Origin: Lachnospiraceae bacterium
Lineage (GTDB): Bacteria; Bacillota; Clostridia; Lachnospirales; Lachnospiraceae
Length of the DNA stretch: 64,000 nucleotides
Assembly (NCBI GenBank): GCA_017470985.1
Contig: JAFUXA010000011.1
Span: 124,001 to 188,000, forward strand
Reading direction: 5' to 3'
Positions within the stretch are counted from its first letter, which is position 1. Each line of letters opens with the position of its first letter. This document shows positions 60,661 to 64,000 of this stretch, one piece after another. A model generated the notes under the pieces. That model did no database searches. It saw only the letters and a list, made by a program, of their open reading frames with translations, and was not told where the DNA came from. A program made the position numbers and the translations under genes.

Positions 60661-60699
60661 GCATATTTTTGTGGATGGATTATTATAAGGAGCAAAACC

Positions 60700-60924
60700 A
60701 TGGGAAAGATTGTATTAGAGCTTGATGTGATGATGGCTAGACGCCATATGTCATTAAATGATTTGGCCAACAAAGTTGGAATTACCAATGTAAATATGTC
60801 AAAGATCAAGAATAACAAGGTTAATGCCATACGCTTTTCGACATTAGCAGGTATCTGTGAGGCTTTAGAATGTGAGCCGGGAGATATTCTGAAATATGAT
60901 CCCGCAGGCGAGGAGAATCAGTAA
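60700..60924 (+). CDS. YozG-type XRE transcriptional regulator
   Basis: 74 residues: IVLELDVMMARRHMSLNDLA, then VGITNVNMSKIKNNKVNAIRFSTL and CEALECEPGDILKYDP. Standard partner of DUF2975 proteins. It follows after 39 bases with AAGGAG before the ATG. It may bind the TTATCG palindromes ahead of the operon, though a different repressor is possible. Confidence 0.87.
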   Translation: MGKIVLELDVMMARRHMSLNDLANKVGITNVNMSKIKNNKVNAIRFSTLAGICEALECEPGDILKYDPAGEENQ

Positions 60925-60988
60925 AAGACGGTGATCTAGTGCAAAAAGAAGAACATGCAACCTTGATATGTGCAGGAATCTAAAAACA

Positions 60989-61057
60989 TGATATAATGGG
61001 TACTCGGAGGCATGGAGAATTCATGCTGCAAAATGACGGAGCATTTGACTATAGTCA
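60989..61057 (+). promoter_or_regulatory. Probable suf promoter and leader palindrome
   Basis: An extended -10, TGATATAAT (60989-60997), lacks a good -35. The perfect palindrome TGACTATAGTCA lies at 61046-61057, 30 bases before sufC, and could bind an iron-sulfur or redox regulator; none is identified. Confidence 0.45.
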
Positions 61058-61086
61058 TGAGATAATAGATGAATGAGGAGAGAGCA

Positions 61087-61827
61087 ATGTTAGAGATTAA
61101 GAATCTATCATACAAGGTTGATGATGAAAATGATACAACCAAGGAAATCATTGATGATTTAAATCTGACAATAGATGACGGGAAATTCGTAGTTATCACC
61201 GGCCCAAATGGTGGTGGTAAATCTACATTGGCTAAACTTATAATGGGTGTTAATCAGTTGACATCCGGTCAGATTATATTAGATGGCGAGGATATCAGTG
61301 AGAAAAATATTACTGAGCGCGCCAGAATGGGAGTCAGTTTTGCTTTTCAGGCACCTGTACATTTCAAAGGAATTCGAGTAATCGATTTGCTTAGACTGGC
61401 AGCTGGCAAGAATATTTCTGTTGCGGAGACATGCGATTATTTATCAAGAGTGGGCCTGTGCGCCAAGGATTATGTGGAGCGTGAGGTCAATGCATCCCTT
61501 TCAGGTGGTGAGTTGAAGCGTATTGAGATCGCTACTGTGTTGGCTCGTGGAACCAAGCTTTCTATTTTCGATGAGCCTGAAGCTGGAATTGATTTGTGGA
61601 GCTTCCAAAATCTTATCAAAGTATTTGAAAATATGCGCGAGTCTGTGAAGGGCACAATTATTGTTATTTCACATCAGGAGCGTATTTTAAATATTGCAGA
61701 TGAGATTGTTGTTATTGAAAATGGTAAGGTAAAGAAGCACGGTACTCGTGATGAAATATTACCTGAACTTCTTGGAACATCTGCCGCAGCATCTATTGCT
61801 TGCGAGAAGTTAGGAGGTGACCAGTAA
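61087..61827 (+). CDS. sufC: Iron-sulfur cluster assembly ATPase SufC
   Basis: 246 residues. ABC ATPase without membrane part: Walker A GPNGGGKSTLAKLI, Q-loop SFAFQAP, signature LSGGELKRIEIA, Walker B LSIFDEPEAGID, and H-loop ISHQERIL. ATG 61087 follows GAGGAGAG directly; an upstream ATG at 61069 lacks a site. The stop overlaps the sufB start (TAATG). Energises the SufBC scaffold. Confidence 0.93.
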   Translation: MLEIKNLSYKVDDENDTTKEIIDDLNLTIDDGKFVVITGPNGGGKSTLAKLIMGVNQLTSGQIILDGEDISEKNITERARMGVSFAFQAPVHFKGIRVIDLLRLAAGKNISVAETCDYLSRVGLCAKDYVEREVNASLSGGELKRIEIATVLARGTKLSIFDEPEAGIDLWSFQNLIKVFENMRESVKGTIIVISHQERILNIADEIVVIENGKVKKHGTRDEILPELLGTSAAASIACEKLGGDQ

Positions 61828-62750
61828 TGGCTCTTGATGCAATTCAACAGAAGATTTTGACAGAGGTAGCTGACTTACATGGAGTACCTGAGGGCGCTTA
61901 TAATATTAGAGCGAATGGAACAAGTGCTGGTCGTGCTACAACAGCAAATATTGATATTGTAACCAAGGAAGACAAGCCTGGTATTGATATTATTATAAAG
62001 CCGGGAACCAAGAACGAGAGTGTACACATTCCTGTTGTTCTCACTGAGAGTGGTCTGAAGGATATGGTATATAACGATTTCTATATTGGAGAAGGTGCTG
62101 ATGTAACTATCGTAGCCGGTTGTGGTATCTCGAACTGTGGAGACCAGGACTCACAACATGATGGAATTCATACTTTCCATGTCAGCAAGAATGCCAAGGT
62201 GAAGTATGTGGAGAAGCACTACGGCGAGGGAGATGGCAAGGGTTCTAGAATCCTAAATCCTGTAACCAATGTATACCAGGAAGAGGGCAGTTATGTAGAG
62301 ATGGAGATGGTTCAGATCAAGGGTGTTGATTCTACTCTCCGTACTAATTATGCAGAGCTGAAAGATGGGGCAACTCTTCTGATTCATGAGGCTTTGATGA
62401 CTCATGGTTCACAATCTGCAACATCAGATTACAAGGTTGTGTTAAATGGAGAGGATTCCAGCGCTGATGTGGTATCCCGTTCAGTTGCCAAGGATGATTC
62501 TGAGCAGATTTTTGAGGTTTCTATTGAAGGAAATACAGCATGTAATGGTCACGCGGCTTGCGATGCCATTATTATGGGAAATGCTCATGTAGTTGCAATC
62601 CCTAAGCTTGATGCCAAGAATGTGGATGCTGCACTTATTCATGAAGCAGCCATTGGAAAGATTGCCGGAGATCAGCTTACTAAGCTTATGACTCTCGGTC
62701 TTTCAGAGGAAGAGGCGGAAGAACAGATCGTGGCAGGCTTCTTGAGATAA
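61827..62750 (+). CDS. sufB: Iron-sulfur scaffold SufB (short form)
   Basis: 307 residues, far shorter than the about 470-residue SufB of the sufCDSUB operons. The C-terminal beta-helix scaffold is kept: GEGADVTIVAGCGISNCGD, HTFHVSKNAKVKYVEKHYG, LIHEAAIGKIAGDQLTKLM. sufS, sufU and sufD are absent here, so this is the minimal SufBC (SMS-type) machinery of archaea and strict anaerobes. Ends before a terminator. Confidence 0.92.
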   Translation: MALDAIQQKILTEVADLHGVPEGAYNIRANGTSAGRATTANIDIVTKEDKPGIDIIIKPGTKNESVHIPVVLTESGLKDMVYNDFYIGEGADVTIVAGCGISNCGDQDSQHDGIHTFHVSKNAKVKYVEKHYGEGDGKGSRILNPVTNVYQEEGSYVEMEMVQIKGVDSTLRTNYAELKDGATLLIHEALMTHGSQSATSDYKVVLNGEDSSADVVSRSVAKDDSEQIFEVSIEGNTACNGHAACDAIIMGNAHVVAIPKLDAKNVDAALIHEAAIGKIAGDQLTKLMTLGLSEEEAEEQIVAGFLR

Positions 62751-62809
62751 CCTTATTTGACATAATAACTAGATGAATAGATTTATATTTGTATATACGC
62801 GCGAGAAAA

Positions 62810-62842
62810 CCCCTTCGGACACAGTTGTCGAAGGGGATTTTT
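62810..62842 (+). terminator. Terminator after sufB
   Basis: CCCCTTCG (62810-62817) pairs with CGAAGGGG (62829-62836) with an inner ACA/TGT pair, followed by ATTTTT. Confidence 0.87.
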
Positions 62843-62997
62843 CTTTAAAGGATACTTTAGCGCTCACAAGCTTTAAACCATAAAAGCAAATTTTGCAAAA
62901 ATAGTGGAATTTTTCACGCAAGTGTAGTAGAATATAAAAGTTCTGCGCTAAAGAGATAGTGCAAAATATATACGTTTAAGAGTAGGGAGGATTAATA

Positions 62998-64000
62998 ATG
63001 GATAATAAACGTATGAAGTGGTCAACACTTGCATTTATGGCATTTTCCACTGTATGGGGATTTGGAAATGTCTTAAATGGTTTTATTTATTTCAATGGTA
63101 TTCAGAGTATATTCAGTTGGATTTTGATGTTCGCACTTTACTTTGTACCATATGCGCTTATGGTTGGTGAGCTGGGATCAGCTTTCAAGACATCTGGTGG
63201 TGGAGTTAGTTCTTGGGTACTCAGCACAACAGGACCAAAGGTTGCTTACTATGCTGGATGGACTTATTGGGCATGTCATATTACATATATCGCTTCAAAG
63301 TCATCAGGCGGTATCAAGGCACTTAGCTGGGTTATTTTCAGAAATGGTGAGACTTATGACAGTTTCCCAACAATCGCTGTACAGCTTGTGTCTTTTGCGA
63401 TTTTGTTGGTATTCTGTTTTGTAGCATCTCGTGGACTTAATCCATTGAAGAAGCTTACAACAATTGCAGGAACATCAATGTTTATCATGTCAATTCTGTA
63501 CATCATCATGATGTTTGCAGCACCTGCTATCAATCCGGATGCACATTTTGTATCAATGGAATTTACAAAGGAATCATTGATTCCACAGTTTGATGTGAAA
63601 TACTTCACTTCACTTTCAATCTTGGTATTCGCTGTAGGTGGATGCGAGAAAATCTCTCCTTATGTAAATAAGGTAGAAAACCCAAGCAAGGGATTTCCAA
63701 AGGCAATGATTACACTTGCTATCATGGTTATGGTATGTGCAATCCTTGGTACAATCTCTATGGGTATGATGTTTGATCCAGAAGAAATCAATGCCAACTT
63801 TGATGCATACAATTCAAACGGATCTTACTGGGCGTTCCAGAAGTTAGGTAATTACTATCATATGGGTAACTCTCTTATGATTATCTATGCTTTGTGCAAT
63901 GCTATTGGACAGCTTTCAACACTTGTACTTAGTATTGATGCTCCACTTAGAATGCTTCTTGATAATGAGGATGCTAGAGAATTCATCCCTTCAAAGCTTC
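62998..64000 (+). CDS. Amino acid permease (APC family), 3' end beyond window
   Basis: Open to the end of the window (334 codons read). ATG 62998 with AGGGAGG eight bases upstream; starts MDNKRMKWSTLAFMAFSTVWGF. At least eight hydrophobic helices, with AFKTSGGGVSSWVLSTTGPK and FAVGGCEKISPYVNKVENPSKGFPKAMI, which resembles the glutamate:GABA antiporter/YjeM-type branch of the APC family. Substrate not fixed by sequence. It has its own upstream region after the sufB terminator. Confidence 0.88.
   Translation, partial: MDNKRMKWSTLAFMAFSTVWGFGNVLNGFIYFNGIQSIFSWILMFALYFVPYALMVGELGSAFKTSGGGVSSWVLSTTGPKVAYYAGWTYWACHITYIASKSSGGIKALSWVIFRNGETYDSFPTIAVQLVSFAILLVFCFVASRGLNPLKKLTTIAGTSMFIMSILYIIMMFAAPAINPDAHFVSMEFTKESLIPQFDVKYFTSLSILVFAVGGCEKISPYVNKVENPSKGFPKAMITLAIMVMVCAILGTISMGMMFDPEEINANFDAYNSNGSYWAFQKLGNYYHMGNSLMIIYALCNAIGQLSTLVLSIDAPLRMLLDNEDAREFIPSKL

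Overview
The window looks like a chromosome segment of a flagellated, anaerobic, low-to-mid GC Gram-positive bacterium of the Clostridia, most likely family Lachnospiraceae. The genus cannot be fixed from the sequence alone. Reasons: strong AGGAGG-type ribosome binding sites; Firmicutes gene orders (mreB/mbl with two rod-type flagellar genes, comF with a YvyF-type gene, cdaA-cdaR, rpmG-secE-nusG-rplKA, rplJL-rpoBC, rpsL-rpsG-fusA-tuf); a type-2 LeuA; a two-gene SufCB system; a LarE with extra cysteines. No rRNA, tRNA, CRISPR array, complete insertion sequence or prophage was seen.

Layout. 1-8737: a c-di-GMP synthase (cut by the window edge) followed by secA, then uvrB-uvrA. 8833-13884: a chemoreceptor, an actin-like MreB/Mbl and three flagellar rod genes. 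13901-18656: recD2, an opposing lipoprotein gene, and a comF/YvyF pair. 18767-22561: two membrane proteins, the c-di-AMP cyclase cdaA, its regulator cdaR, and an HPr-like protein that has lost its phosphorylatable histidine. 22664-24340: leuA. 24358-36796: a surface-glycan cluster with two dTDP-rhamnose genes, six family-2-type glycosyltransferases (three of them GlfT-like), a DUF2304 protein, a Wzx-type flippase, a TPR protein and a CgeB-type glycosyltransferase. 36932-38212 (minus strand): a FliD-like filament-cap protein. 38586-54684: the ribosomal/RNA polymerase/elongation-factor block with clear promoters, leaders and terminators. 54942-57879: larE, tcdA and a PLP-dependent sulfur amino acid enzyme. 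57979-60924: an AT-rich accessory stretch of small genes with two XRE-type regulators, each near a palindromic operator. 61087-64000: sufC-sufB and the start of an amino acid permease.

Together the genes describe core secretion, repair, transcription and translation, plus motility and a glycan pathway that may decorate the cell surface or the flagellum. I found no convincing wholly new multi-gene system. The best leads are the His-less HPr in the place where glmM often sits, the unusual FliD paralogue with a 12-bp perfect inverted repeat across its promoter, the paired TTATCG-N5-CGATAA operators of the DUF2975/YozG unit, an orphan three-cysteine LarE, and a GlfT-like glycosyltransferase cluster without a visible galactofuranose-forming mutase.
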